Shown piece after piece: positions 41,813 through 51,138 of a stretch of DNA of 64,000 bases. Origin of the DNA: Fructobacillus tropaeoli (GTDB lineage Bacteria; Bacillota; Bacilli; Lactobacillales; Lactobacillaceae). The notes under the pieces are model-generated. The model did no database searches. It was not told the origin of the DNA and saw only the letters and a list, made by a program, of their open reading frames with translations. The stretch is from the NCBI RefSeq assembly GCF_001047135.2, contig NZ_DF968078.1, positions 303,009 to 367,008 of the forward strand, given 5' to 3'. The position numbers and the translations under genes are program-made. The stretch's first letter is position 1, and each line of letters begins with the position of its first letter.

Positions 41813-42202
41813 ATGGCCTTTACTGATTATTTTGATGACATTCAACACGTTGGAATTCCAACAACCGACTTGGACCGCGCTGAAAAGTTCTGGACAAGCA
41901 TCGGTTTTGAAAAGACCGGTGACTTTAAGGAAGGTGGCCCAGTTAAGTTCTTTAAGTACGGTCACCTCGTTATTGAAACGTGGTTGTCTGATGAAGGAAC
42001 TGGCAAGCCCGGTTCAATCAACCACATCTCAATGAACACTTCTGATGCTGATGCAGCCTTTGTAGCAGCAAAGGAACAAGGATTGGATTTGATTGATTCA
42101 GAAGTACAATACCTTCCCTTCTGGGATAACGGTATCAAGTTCTTCAATGTTCGCACCCCAGATGGTGTAACCTTGGAATTCTGTGAAATCGTCAAGGGTT
42201 AA
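41813..42202 (+). CDS. VOC (glyoxalase/bleomycin resistance) superfamily protein
   Basis: 129 residues with two beta-alpha-beta-beta-beta modules: IQHVGIPTTDLDRAEKFWTSIGFE and INHISMNTSDADAAFVAAKEQG, ending VRTPDGVTLEFCEI. Metal ligands typical of the fold (His near 12, Glu near 59, His, Glu) are present. Preceded by GAAAGGACGG. Thirty-five bases after the YczE-like gene and probably the last gene of the mdh transcript. Substrate unknown. Confidence 0.88.
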   Translation: MAFTDYFDDIQHVGIPTTDLDRAEKFWTSIGFEKTGDFKEGGPVKFFKYGHLVIETWLSDEGTGKPGSINHISMNTSDADAAFVAAKEQGLDLIDSEVQYLPFWDNGIKFFNVRTPDGVTLEFCEIVKG

Positions 42203-42218
42203 TTCATAATTTATTCGG

Positions 42219-42255
42219 GAGCCTCAACTACTATTCGGTAGTTGAGGCTTTTTTG
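42219..42255 (+). terminator. Terminator of the mdh operon
   Basis: GCCTCAACTAC-TATTCG-GTAGTTGAGGC followed by TTTTTT. Confidence 0.92.
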
Positions 42256-42374
42256 TATCTTCTATTTATGATTAACTGGCAGTTGAAAAATATCCCTTAC
42301 TTTTATCAAGCTTTTAACCCCCTTTCAACGCCTTTACTTTCATACCAAGTAAAAGTACCAGTCCATCATTTATA

Positions 42375-42390
42375 ACGCTATATATAGCGT
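42375..42390. promoter_or_regulatory. 16-bp perfect palindrome in a convergent gap
   Basis: ACGCTATATATAGCGT lies between the mdh operon terminator and the trxB terminator, where no promoter is expected. Confidence 0.4.
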
Positions 42391-42436
42391 AAATAGGACT
42401 ATTAATTGCTGCCATATGAGAGAAGCACCGGGCAAA

Positions 42437-42473
42437 GAAAAAAGCCTGCTACCATTCGGTAACAGACTTCTTG
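42437..42473 (-). terminator. Terminator after trxB
   Basis: AAGTCTGTTACC-GAAT-GGTAGCAGGCTT followed by TTTT on the minus strand. Confidence 0.85.
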
Positions 42474-42492
42474 TCATCATTTTATTTATTAT

Positions 42493-43434
42493 TTATGCTT
42501 CTGACTTTAATTCAGCAACGTACTGGTAGGCTTCTTGACCTGCCAAGCCACCATCGCCAACAGCAGTCGTGATTTGACGTAAGTTCTTAGCACGAACGTC
42601 TCCAGCAGCAAAGATACCTGGAACGGCGGTTGCCATCTTGTCATCCGTCTTAATCCAACCACGTTCATCAGTAATTCCCAAATTTTCAAATACCTGAGTA
42701 TTTGGCTTGAGGCCAACGTAGATGAAAATTCCACTTTGATCAACAACCTGATCTTCACCAGTTTGGTTGTTATGCAGCTTCAACTGTGAAACAGCCTCGC
42801 CATCACCTTCAATAGCGGTGACTTCAGTATTCCAGACAAAGTGCATGTTTTCCTGCTTCTTTGCGCGCTGCTGCAAGATTGGCTGTGCCTTTAACTTGTT
42901 ATCGCGAACATAAACCGTGACGTCCTTAACCACATCAGCCAAGTAAAGTCCTTCTTCGACAGCAGAATCACCACCACCGACAACCGCAACGCTTTCACCC
43001 TTAAAGAAGGCACCATCGCAGACAGCACAGTATGAGACACCCTTGCCTTGGTATTCTTCCTCACCGTCAACACCCAAGTGGATATGTTCAGATCCAGTCG
43101 CAATAATCAAAGCAGGTGCTTGAAAATCACCCATATCAGTGTGGACCAATTTTTCATTTTTAGCTAAAACTTCCACACCAGTAATCATGCCAAATGAGTA
43201 TTCAGCGCCAAACTGCGTTGACGAAGCATACATTTTTTCGGCCAAATCAGGACCCATAATGCTATTATAACCAGGATAATTTTCAACTTCGGCAGTATTA
43301 TTCATCTGCCCACCATAAATCCCCTGATCAAGCATTACAGTCTTTAAGTCCGCCCGTGAGGCATAAGTAGCGGCCGTCATTCCGGCTGGGCCAGCACCAA
43401 TGATGATAACATCATATTGCTTGACTTCTGTCAT
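42493..43434 (-). CDS. trxB: Thioredoxin reductase
   Basis: 313 residues. FAD site GAGPAGMTAATYASRA, redox pair CAVCDGAFF, NADPH site VVGGGDSAVEEG, and the terminal GIFAAGDVR. Keeps thioredoxin reduced, which in turn serves MsrA/MsrB. Own promoter at 43469. Confidence 0.96.
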   Translation of the reverse strand: MTEVKQYDVIIIGAGPAGMTAATYASRADLKTVMLDQGIYGGQMNNTAEVENYPGYNSIMGPDLAEKMYASSTQFGAEYSFGMITGVEVLAKNEKLVHTDMGDFQAPALIIATGSEHIHLGVDGEEEYQGKGVSYCAVCDGAFFKGESVAVVGGGDSAVEEGLYLADVVKDVTVYVRDNKLKAQPILQQRAKKQENMHFVWNTEVTAIEGDGEAVSQLKLHNNQTGEDQVVDQSGIFIYVGLKPNTQVFENLGITDERGWIKTDDKMATAVPGIFAAGDVRAKNLRQITTAVGDGGLAGQEAYQYVAELKSEA

Positions 43435-43468
43435 GATAAACGGAACCTCCTTTTTTATTATGACGTCT

Positions 43469-43497
43469 ATTGTACCGTGAATTTGTTCTTTTGTCTA
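43469..43497 (-). promoter_or_regulatory. trxB promoter
   Basis: TAGACA, 17-base spacer, TACAAT on the minus strand. Confidence 0.7.
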
Positions 43498-43508
43498 ATT
43501 TTAACCAA

Positions 43509-43540
43509 CAAAAAAGAGGTATACCACCTCTTTTGTTTTT
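43509..43540 (-). terminator. Terminator after galU
   Basis: AAAAGAGGT-N5-ACCTCTTTT followed by TTG. Confidence 0.8.
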
Positions 43541-43548
43541 GCTGAATT

Positions 43549-44424
43549 TTACAATTTAGCTGCAAGCTCTTTAATATAAGCGCGGAGCTGATCCTTTGTT
43601 TGTGGATGCTTCAAACCAAATTCAATATTGGTTTCCAAGAAACCAATCTTAGAACCAATATCATAACGGTCACCCTTGAATTCATGGGCATAAACGTGTT
43701 GACGATTATTTAATGAATCAATGGCATCCGTCAATTGAATTTCGCCACCCTTACCAGGCTTTGTTTGTTCCAATTCTTCGAAAATTTCAGGTGTCAACAA
43801 GTAACGACCAATGATTGCCAAATCAGAAGGGGCGTCTTCAGGCTGAGGCTTTTCAACGAATGACTTAACCCGATACAAACCATCTTCTTTCACCTTAGCG
43901 GCAGGATCAATCACACCGTATTCAGATACTTGATCGTGGGGAACTTCCAAAACTGCCAAAGTTGATTCACCAGTCTCGTGATAGCGTTCAATCAATTGCT
44001 TTGTCAATGGCACTTCATCTTGCATTAAGTCGTCACCCAAGAGCACAACGAATGGTTCGTCACCAATGAAATCCTTGGCTGTTAAGATGGCATCACCCAA
44101 GCCCTTTGGATGTGACTGGCGAATGAAGTACATGTTGATATCGGTCGTCTCTTCGACAACCTTCAACAATTCCAACTTGTTCTTTTCGCGCAAGTTGTTT
44201 TCCAATTCTGGGTTTGAATCAAAGTGGTCTTCGATTGAACGCTTTGACTTTCCATCGACAACAACAATGTCTTCGATTCCAGAAGCAATGGCTTCACGAA
44301 CGATATATTCAATCGTTGGTGTGTCAACAATTGGTAGCATTTCCTTAGCCAAGGCCTTTGTGGCTGGCAAGAAACGAGTTCCCAAACCAGCGGCCGGGAT
44401 AATGGCTTTACGTACAGGTTTCAT
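43549..44424 (-). CDS. galU: UTP-glucose-1-phosphate uridylyltransferase
   Basis: 291 residues. [29 protein letters not shown] nucleotide loop, LGDDLM, and the VEKP and GRYLL blocks are those of GalU. Makes UDP-glucose from the PgcA product. Extended -10 at 44476 and a GACGCC/GGCGTC hairpin in the leader (44445-44459). Confidence 0.96.
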   Translation of the reverse strand: MKPVRKAIIPAAGLGTRFLPATKALAKEMLPIVDTPTIEYIVREAIASGIEDIVVVDGKSKRSIEDHFDSNPELENNLREKNKLELLKVVEETTDINMYFIRQSHPKGLGDAILTAKDFIGDEPFVVLLGDDLMQDEVPLTKQLIERYHETGESTLAVLEVPHDQVSEYGVIDPAAKVKEDGLYRVKSFVEKPQPEDAPSDLAIIGRYLLTPEIFEELEQTKPGKGGEIQLTDAIDSLNNRQHVYAHEFKGDRYDIGSKIGFLETNIEFGLKHPQTKDQLRAYIKELAAKL

Positions 44425-44475
44425 ACTTTCCTACTTTCATTAATGACGCCAAAGGCGTCGAAGTATTCTATTGCT

Positions 44476-44484
44476 ATTATAACA
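44476..44484 (-). promoter_or_regulatory. galU promoter
   Basis: Extended -10 TGTTATAAT on the minus strand, in the gap after gpsA. Confidence 0.6.
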
Positions 44485-44493
44485 AATATATGA

Positions 44494-45504
44494 TCAATCT
44501 TCAGCTTTTAATGGACGAGTCATCAGTAATTTAATTTGCTCTTCAATCTGAGCCCCTTCATACAAGACCTGATACAAAGCAGTTGTAATGGGTAAGTCAA
44601 GCTGATGAGCCTGCTGGTATTCATAAATCGCCTTCACGGTATTCACCCCTTCAATTACCATGCCCATCTCTTCTTGGACCTGATTTAACGACTGACCCTG
44701 CCCCATGGCAAAACCAGCACGGTAATTACGTGAGTTTGGCGACATACCAGTCACAATTAAATCACCAATGCCGGCTAGTCCTAAGAAGGTCTCGGGCTGA
44801 GCCCCCATTTTTTGACCTACCGCACGCATTTCGACCAAGCCACGTGTCAGGAGGGCTGCCTGGGCATTGACGCCGTAGCCTAAACCAACGAGCATTCCAG
44901 AACCCAAAGCAATAATATTCTTTAGCGCCCCACCTAACTCTGATCCCAATAAATCATGGTTGGTATATGGTCGGAAGTTTTCACTAGCCAACGCTTCCTG
45001 CAAAACAGCCGTAGCGGCTTCGTCAGTGCCGCCAATAGAAACTGCAGTCAAATCACCCTTAATCACATCTTCAGCGTGTGATGGGCCAGAAATAACGGCT
45101 AAGGATGAATAATTTTGACTAGGAACGACCTCTTCAATCATTTGAGAAATCCGTAAGTGCGTTCCCTGTTCCAACCCCTTTGTAGCATGAGCCAAAATCA
45201 CTTGTTGATCCAAATTTTGCAAAACCTCTGCTAGTTGGGTTCCAACGGAACGAATCGCCTTCGTTGGTACCACCATTAAAACAACATCGGCATCCGCTAC
45301 CGCAACCTGCATATCAGCAACTGCTAATAAGTTCTCTGACAAAGTTGCGCCAGGTAAATAATGGTCATTTTGGTGGTGTTGGTTAATTTCGTCAACCTGG
45401 TCTGCACGGTGTGACCAGATATTAACAACTACGTTGTTTTCCGCCATTGTGTTGGCAAGAGCGGTTCCCCAGGAGCCAGCCCCTAAAACAGCGACTTTAG
45501 TCAT
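44494..45504 (-). CDS. gpsA: Glycerol-3-phosphate dehydrogenase (NAD(P)+)
   Basis: 336 residues. GAGSWGTALANTMAEN dinucleotide site, GPSHAEDV, catalytic-lysine region GSELGGALKNIIALGSG and LTRGLVEM. Makes sn-glycerol 3-phosphate for phospholipids. ATG at 45504 overlaps the end of hprK by eight bases; the longer frame (48 bases more) lies inside hprK. Confidence 0.96.
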   Translation of the reverse strand: MTKVAVLGAGSWGTALANTMAENNVVVNIWSHRADQVDEINQHHQNDHYLPGATLSENLLAVADMQVAVADADVVLMVVPTKAIRSVGTQLAEVLQNLDQQVILAHATKGLEQGTHLRISQMIEEVVPSQNYSSLAVISGPSHAEDVIKGDLTAVSIGGTDEAATAVLQEALASENFRPYTNHDLLGSELGGALKNIIALGSGMLVGLGYGVNAQAALLTRGLVEMRAVGQKMGAQPETFLGLAGIGDLIVTGMSPNSRNYRAGFAMGQGQSLNQVQEEMGMVIEGVNTVKAIYEYQQAHQLDLPITTALYQVLYEGAQIEEQIKLLMTRPLKAED

Positions 45505-46462
45505 GCTTCTTTGCCTCTTCGTCTTCTTTTTCATTGACTTGCATTGCGGCACTCATCCGCTTCTCAAGTGTTTCTAAGGCATCATAGCCCATGTTTTGTG
45601 TCCGGAACTTAACGGCCGCTGCATCGATAACAGAGGCAGTATTTCGTCCTGGTGTCACCGGTACAACCATCTTCTTAATTTTGACTCCGAGAATATCTAG
45701 GGTGTCATCCTCATTTCCCAAACGATCAAAATTTTCTTCGCCAATTTTACCGTTTGATAGATGAATATTAAGCATGATTGAAGCATGGGAACGGACGGAA
45801 ACAGCACCATAAACCTGCTGAACATCAATAATACCAACACCACGAACTTCCATCAAGTTACGCAAAACTTCCGATGGTTGCCCAATCAAGCGTTGCTCAT
45901 CTTCTTGGTGAATATCAACACGGTCATCAGCAACCAAACGCGCTTTACCCTGTTGAATCAGTTCCAAAGCGGATTCGGTCTTGCCAATTCCAGCATCACC
46001 GGTGATTAAGACTCCTAATCCGTGCACATCAATCAAAACGCCATGGACAGACTGCCGTGGTGCTAACTCGCCTCCAAGGTAGTAGGTCATGTTTGACAAA
46101 ATTTGCGATGAAGTCAGGCGAGTGTTTAAAATTGGAATCTGAGCTTCTTCTGCCGCTTGCTTCAATTCATCAGCAATTGGCAAGTTAGTTGAAACCACAA
46201 AGGCCGGTGTTTGCTTGGAAGCCATTTTCCGATAAACCATCAACAACTCGTCATGGCTCATTCGGTCTGAAAAAGAAGTCTCCGTGATTCCCAACAACTG
46301 CACCCGCTCAGGAGCATAATATGTAAAGTACCCCGTCATCTCCAAGCCTGGCCTAGAAATATCTGCAGTAGTAATCACTCGATTTAAATAATCGTGACCA
46401 GCTACAATTGTTAAACGAGTGTTATCAACTAAGTCTTTAACTGTTACGGTTGCTTGCGCCAT
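45497..46462 (-). CDS. hprK: HPr kinase/phosphorylase
   Basis: 321 residues. P-loop GDAGIGKTES, preceded by HGVLIDVHGLGVLI, and the signature EVRGVGIIDVQQVYG. Phosphorylates HPr at Ser46 and so signals carbon status to CcpA. Sits in yvlD-hprK-gpsA with three-base and overlapping spacings. GGAGG precedes its ATG. Confidence 0.96.
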   Translation of the reverse strand: MAQATVTVKDLVDNTRLTIVAGHDYLNRVITTADISRPGLEMTGYFTYYAPERVQLLGITETSFSDRMSHDELLMVYRKMASKQTPAFVVSTNLPIADELKQAAEEAQIPILNTRLTSSQILSNMTYYLGGELAPRQSVHGVLIDVHGLGVLITGDAGIGKTESALELIQQGKARLVADDRVDIHQEDEQRLIGQPSEVLRNLMEVRGVGIIDVQQVYGAVSVRSHASIMLNIHLSNGKIGEENFDRLGNEDDTLDILGVKIKKMVVPVTPGRNTASVIDAAAVKFRTQNMGYDALETLEKRMSAAMQVNEKEDEEAKKHD

Positions 46463-46465
46463 TTT

Positions 46466-46819
46466 TTACCTCCGCACCGAAATCTTCGTTTGACCCATGA
46501 ATAAGAAATTAGCCACGGTCAACAATATTGCGACCAGCATTGCCCAACCAAAAGAGGCAAAAGCAAAGCCATGAATAATATGTGCTGTTAATTCTAGCAG
46601 CACTGTATTAATAATTAATAAAAAGAATCCCAACGAGATGATGACTAATGGTAGTGAAACAAAGACCAAGATGGGCTTGATCAAGCGATTCAATAAGGCG
46701 AGCAGCACTGCTGCCACCAAGGCGGTCGTCATATTCGCTAAAACAAAACCGTTTGGAAACAGTAACGCACAGGCCAGAAAGACAGCCATATTAATCGCCG
46801 CTTGCATGATAAAACGCAT
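46466..46819 (-). CDS. yvlD: YvlD-like membrane protein (phage holin family 4)
   Basis: 117 residues, four helices: INMAVFLACALLFPNGF, TALVAAVLLALLNRLIKPILVFVSLPL, ISLGFFLLIINTVLLELTAHII, WAMLVAILLTVANFLF. The LNRLIKPIL and FLLIINT words are typical of YvlD. AAGGAGG precedes the ATG. yvlD next to hprK is also seen in Bacillus. Confidence 0.88.
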   Translation of the reverse strand: MRFIMQAAINMAVFLACALLFPNGFVLANMTTALVAAVLLALLNRLIKPILVFVSLPLVIISLGFFLLIINTVLLELTAHIIHGFAFASFGWAMLVAILLTVANFLFMGQTKISVRR

Positions 46820-46875
46820 AGGCCCTCCTTTAGTAAATTTATTTCCTACCCCCTATTATAACAAAGTTCCTCATA

Positions 46876-46906
46876 ACAAAAAAAGGAACCCGAAGGGTCC
46901 CTTTTG
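46876..46906 (-). terminator. Terminator after phoU
   Basis: AAAGGGACCC-TTC-GGGTTCCTTT followed by TTTT on the minus strand. Confidence 0.9.
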
Positions 46907-46915
46907 CTTTATCAA

Positions 46916-47590
46916 TTAGATAAAGTAGTTATAACCTGGGTTTAATTCGATAATCTTACCCGTACGCTTATAAACAATCCATTCAGCGATGTCGGTTGTA
47001 TAGTCACCAATACGCTTGATGTAACCGGCAATCACCAAATAGTCAGCTGCTGAATCAACCAATTCAGAATCTTCCTTCATTCCATTGACAGAATCAGTTC
47101 GAATCTGAGCTGCTGCATTCGACAACTGGTGGTTCTTAGTCGCGATGTTTTCAGCACCCAAGGCATCGTTCTTCACGTAGTAGCCCATGACTTCTGAAAC
47201 CATTGAAGCGACCAATTCGCCCATTTCACCCAACTGCTTTTCAACAGCCTTCATGTGCTTCGTTCCCTTAACACGAATGGTTGACGTAGCAATGTTTCGT
47301 GCCTGGTCTCCCATTCGTTCCAAAACGGAAACGGCCTTCAAAATCGTCACGATTTCACGCAAATCAGTTGTTACCGGTTGGTACAAAGCAATCATTTCAA
47401 ATGACTTCTTTTCCAAAGCGGCTTCCCGTTCATTGATCTTGTAATCATGATCAATAATCTTGTGGGCACCATCACGATCGTGCTTAATAAAGGATTGAAC
47501 AGATTCCTGAATGGTCTTGGCAACCTGTTCACCCATTTCCGTAAAAGAAGTATCCAAATCAGCTAATTCTTCATCAAATAATCGACGCAT
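46916..47590 (-). CDS. phoU: Phosphate transport regulator PhoU
   Basis: 224 residues, all helical, two PhoU repeats. The metal-binding pattern of repeat 2 (ERMGDQARNIA in repeat 1, RIGDYTTDIAEW in repeat 2) is clear. Links Pst transport activity to signalling. Last gene of the pst cluster, 118 bases after pstB. Confidence 0.94.
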   Translation of the reverse strand: MRRLFDEELADLDTSFTEMGEQVAKTIQESVQSFIKHDRDGAHKIIDHDYKINEREAALEKKSFEMIALYQPVTTDLREIVTILKAVSVLERMGDQARNIATSTIRVKGTKHMKAVEKQLGEMGELVASMVSEVMGYYVKNDALGAENIATKNHQLSNAAAQIRTDSVNGMKEDSELVDSAADYLVIAGYIKRIGDYTTDIAEWIVYKRTGKIIELNPGYNYFI

Positions 47591-47708
47591 GACAAATTCC
47601 TTTCATGTAACCTGTTTCTCTCTAATAACAGTAGGGCATTTTAAAAGCAAAGATATTTTTTGAACAGCCTGAACGATGGGCTTCACCAACCAATCATCCA
47701 GTCACTTT

Positions 47709-48476
47709 TTATCCAAAGCGACCAGAAATATAATCGGCAGTTTCCTTTTTCTCGGGCTCCAAGAAAATCTTACGAGTGTCCCCAAATTCGACCAAGTTTC
47801 CACTAAGGAAGAAAGCCGTCTTATCAGAAATTCGTGAAGCTTGTGATAAGGAATGAGTCACAATAATCATGGCATATTGGTCACGGAGTGACAGCAGAGT
47901 TTCTTCGATGTTATGAGAAGAAACGGGATCCAAAGCTGATGTTGGTTCATCGAGCAACAATACGTCCGGGTTTGTAGCTAAAACACGGGCAATTGAAACA
48001 CGCTGTTGTTGTCCACCAGAAAGACCAAGAGCTGATTTATTCAATTCATCCTTGACTTCGTCCCAGATAGAAGCAGCCTTTAATGACTCCTCTACGGCCT
48101 GGTCCAAAGTCTTCTTATCCTTTACTCCAGCTAAACGTAAGCCAAAGGCAACGTTATCGTAGATAGAGAATGGAAACGGATTTGGCTGTTGGAAAACCAT
48201 TCCAACGCGCTTACGCAAATCAACGGTATCCGTTGTTGGCGCATAGATATCCTTCCCAAGAAGGTTGAAAGACCCCGTCACAGTGACATTTTCTTCCAAA
48301 TCATGCATCCGGTTTAAGGCCCGCAAGTAAGTTGTCTTACCCGATCCAGAAGGTCCAATCAAGGCAGTAATACCCTTGTTGGCAAAATCCAAATCAATCC
48401 CATGTAAGGCTTCCTTGTCTCCATACCAGAGCTTGACGTTACGAGTTTCTAAGATTGTTTCGCTTTGTTTTGTCAT
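47709..48476 (-). CDS. pstB: Phosphate ABC transporter ATP-binding protein (second copy)
   Basis: 255 residues. Walker A GPSGSGKT, signature LSGGQQQRV, Walker [14 protein letters not shown]-loop VTHS. Two adjacent pstB genes are usual in Firmicutes. Its ATG overlaps the stop of the first pstB (ATGA). Confidence 0.95.
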   Translation of the reverse strand: MTKQSETILETRNVKLWYGDKEALHGIDLDFANKGITALIGPSGSGKTTYLRALNRMHDLEENVTVTGSFNLLGKDIYAPTTDTVDLRKRVGMVFQQPNPFPFSIYDNVAFGLRLAGVKDKKTLDQAVEESLKAASIWDEVKDELNKSALGLSGGQQQRVSIARVLATNPDVLLLDEPTSALDPVSSHNIEETLLSLRDQYAMIIVTHSLSQASRISDKTAFFLSGNLVEFGDTRKIFLEPEKKETADYISGRFG

Positions 48477-49315
48477 CCAAAATTACCTGAAATATAATCG
48501 TTGGTCAATTCCACCTTAGGACGGGTAAAGATTTTACGAGTCAAATCGTATTCAATTACCTTACCTTGGTGCATAAAGGCCGTGTAGTCAGAAATCCGGG
48601 CTGCTTGCTGCATATTGTGCGTCACGATAATAATCGTGTAGTTTTTCTTCAATTCCAGCAAAGTATCTTCAAACTGAGCAGAAGAAATTGGATCCAAGGC
48701 TGATGACGGCTCATCGAGCAACAAGATATCAGGCTTCAAGGCCAATGCACGAGCAATCACCAATCGTTGGGCTTGCCCACCTGACAATGAAAGCGCTGAT
48801 TTGTTCAATTCATCTTTAACTTGATCCCACAAAGCAGCTTGCTTTAACGTTGTTTCCACAATCTCATCGAGCTGGGCCTTGGTATACTTACCACGGCGAG
48901 TCAATGGGAAGGTAATGTTGTCATAAATTGACTTAGCAAATGGGTTTGGTCGTTGGAAAACCATTCCAATGTGACGACGCATTTCATAAACATCAATATC
49001 TTGTGAGTTGATGTCCAATCCACGGTACCATATATGACCGGTAACATTGGCAACGCCATCGTTCATTCGGTTCAATGACCGCAAGAACGTTGACTTACCT
49101 GATCCAGATGCTCCAATCAAAGAGGTAATCTTGTAGCGTTCAAAACGCAAGTCCCCTTCGCTTAAGGAAAGGTTATCGCCATAACTCACTTGCAAGTTTT
49201 CGGTTGAAAGGGCAATTTCATGCTTATCATCTTCCATTGGAATGATATAGCGTTCCGGTGCCTTTTCAGGAATAAAATCTGATACTGGCTTTAATTCTTG
49301 ACTCTTATCTGTCAT
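48473..49315 (-). CDS. pstB: Phosphate ABC transporter ATP-binding protein (first copy)
   Basis: 280 residues with a 30-residue N-terminal extension. Walker A GASGSGKS, signature LSGGQAQRL, Walker [31 protein letters not shown] as in PstB. About half identical to the following pstB, so an old duplication. Confidence 0.95.
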   Translation of the reverse strand: MTDKSQELKPVSDFIPEKAPERYIIPMEDDKHEIALSTENLQVSYGDNLSLSEGDLRFERYKITSLIGASGSGKSTFLRSLNRMNDGVANVTGHIWYRGLDINSQDIDVYEMRRHIGMVFQRPNPFAKSIYDNITFPLTRRGKYTKAQLDEIVETTLKQAALWDQVKDELNKSALSLSGGQAQRLVIARALALKPDILLLDEPSSALDPISSAQFEDTLLELKKNYTIIIVTHNMQQAARISDYTAFMHQGKVIEYDLTRKIFTRPKVELTNDYISGNFG

Positions 49316-49322
49316 GCTAACC

Positions 49323-50207
49323 TCACGATTTTGTCAACTTCTTGTAGAGAAGTGTTCCCAAGCGACGTGCACTAAAGTTAAAGAGCAATACCACGATAAT
49401 CAAAACCGCTGATGCTCCCGCTGACACGAGTGACAAATCCGGCATGATTCCTTCCGAATTAATCTTCCAAATGTGCACGGCCAAAGTTTCGGCTGGTCGA
49501 AATGGTGACAATGGTGATGCCAAGTTGAATGGGTTCCAGTCACCAAAGTCCAATGAAGGTGCTGATTGACCAGCTGTAAAGATCAATGCAGCGGCTTCAC
49601 CGAAGACACGTCCCGCAGAAATTACGACCCCAGTCACAACGGATGGTATCGCTGCTGGCAAGATGATGTGAATAACTGTTTCAAATCGTGAAAGACCCAA
49701 AGCCGCTCCAGCTTCACGTTGAAGATTTGGAATTTGGCTCAATGATGTTTCGATTGAACGAGTCAAGATTGGCAAGTTAAAGAATGTCAACGCGATTGCT
49801 CCAGAAATAATGGAGAAACCAAGCTTCAACTTCACAACGAAAATCAGGAATCCAAACAATCCAACAACAACAGATGGCAATGATGACATCACTTCGATTG
49901 CTGTACGAACCATTGATGTCCAAATCGTTGGCTTGGCATATTCATTCAAGTAAATAGCCGCCCCAAGAGCGATTGGGAATGAAATCAGCATGGCTAAAAT
50001 CAAGAGGTAGAAGGAATTAAACAATTGAATGCCAATTCCACCACCAGCCTCAAATGACCGAGCTTGTGCAGTTAAGAAGTGCCATGACAAATGAGGCAAT
50101 CCTCGAACCAAGATAAATGCCAGCATTGCTGCCAGCACCAACGCTACTGCGCCAGCGATTGAGTAAATCACGGCTGTAGCAATTTTATCAGCAGTTTTTG
50201 CTTTCAT
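49323..50207 (-). CDS. pstA: Phosphate ABC transporter permease PstA
   Basis: 294 residues, six helices. The permease coupling loop REAGAALGLSRFETVIHIILPAAIPSVVTG and the PstA word FNLPILTRSIE are present. Starts within the pstC stop (TAATG). Confidence 0.95.
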   Translation of the reverse strand: MKAKTADKIATAVIYSIAGAVALVLAAMLAFILVRGLPHLSWHFLTAQARSFEAGGGIGIQLFNSFYLLILAMLISFPIALGAAIYLNEYAKPTIWTSMVRTAIEVMSSLPSVVVGLFGFLIFVVKLKLGFSIISGAIALTFFNLPILTRSIETSLSQIPNLQREAGAALGLSRFETVIHIILPAAIPSVVTGVVISAGRVFGEAAALIFTAGQSAPSLDFGDWNPFNLASPLSPFRPAETLAVHIWKINSEGIMPDLSLVSAGASAVLIIVVLLFNFSARRLGTLLYKKLTKS

Positions 50208-51130
50208 TACTTCAGTTCTCCTTTTCGACCAATCCAGCGAATCAAGAGGTTAAAGACGAGAGACATCAGAAGTAAGATCATTGCTAATGACCACAAGACG
50301 TTGTTTTGCAACGTGCCCATGACCGTGTTTCCAATTCCCATCGTCAAAACGGAGGTCAAGGTTGCTGCTGGTGAGACCAGAGAACCTGGCATCTTGGCCG
50401 CATTTCCGATTACCATCTGAACAGCCAAAGCTTCACCAAAGGCACGCGCCATTCCGAAGACGATTGCTGTCAAGATTCCTGGTGTTGCTGCCCGCAAAAT
50501 CACCTTATAAATCATTTGCCAACGTGTGGCACCAATGGCCAAGGCTGATTCACGGTAATAGCGAGGAACACCCTTTAAGGCATCGACAGTCATTGAAGTA
50601 ATAGTTGGTAGAATCATGACAAACAAAACAATTGTTCCTGACAAGATTCCAAGACCCGTTCCGCCAAAAATTGAACGAACGGCTGGAACCACAACGGCCA
50701 AACCAATAACACCGTAAACAACGGAAGGAATTCCAACCAACAATTCGATGACTGGTTGCATGATGCGTGCACCACGCTTCTTAGCGATTTCAGTCATGAA
50801 GACCGCTGTTCCAATCGCAAATGGTGTTGCAATAATAGCGGCCAAAATCGTTACCGCCAGAGAACCAGTAATGAGCGGTAATGCTCCAATACCTGGCTGA
50901 CCCGTCTTAGGGTCAACAACACTCGGATTCCAATTCGTTCCAAAGAGAAATTTACTAACTGAAACTTTATTGGTCGTGAAGGTGGCTAACCCCCGAGTGA
51001 TAACAAAGCCGAAAATCAAGATAACCACCGCAGTGATTAGAATTAAGGCAAGAGCCGAGATGAACTTTCCAAACCGGTCTTGCTTGGTTGACAACGAAGT
51101 TTTTTTAATTTTTTCGGTAATAAGATCCAT
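50207..51130 (-). CDS. pstC: Phosphate ABC transporter permease PstC
   Basis: 307 residues, six helices. GIPSVVYGVIGL and the coupling loop RESALAIGATRWQMIYKVILRAATPGI with FGEALAVQMVIGN mark PstC. Eight bases after pstS. Confidence 0.95.
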   Translation of the reverse strand: MDLITEKIKKTSLSTKQDRFGKFISALALILITAVVILIFGFVITRGLATFTTNKVSVSKFLFGTNWNPSVVDPKTGQPGIGALPLITGSLAVTILAAIIATPFAIGTAVFMTEIAKKRGARIMQPVIELLVGIPSVVYGVIGLAVVVPAVRSIFGGTGLGILSGTIVLFVMILPTITSMTVDALKGVPRYYRESALAIGATRWQMIYKVILRAATPGILTAIVFGMARAFGEALAVQMVIGNAAKMPGSLVSPAATLTSVLTMGIGNTVMGTLQNNVLWSLAMILLLMSLVFNLLIRWIGRKGELK

Positions 51131-51138
51131 TGTCTGCC

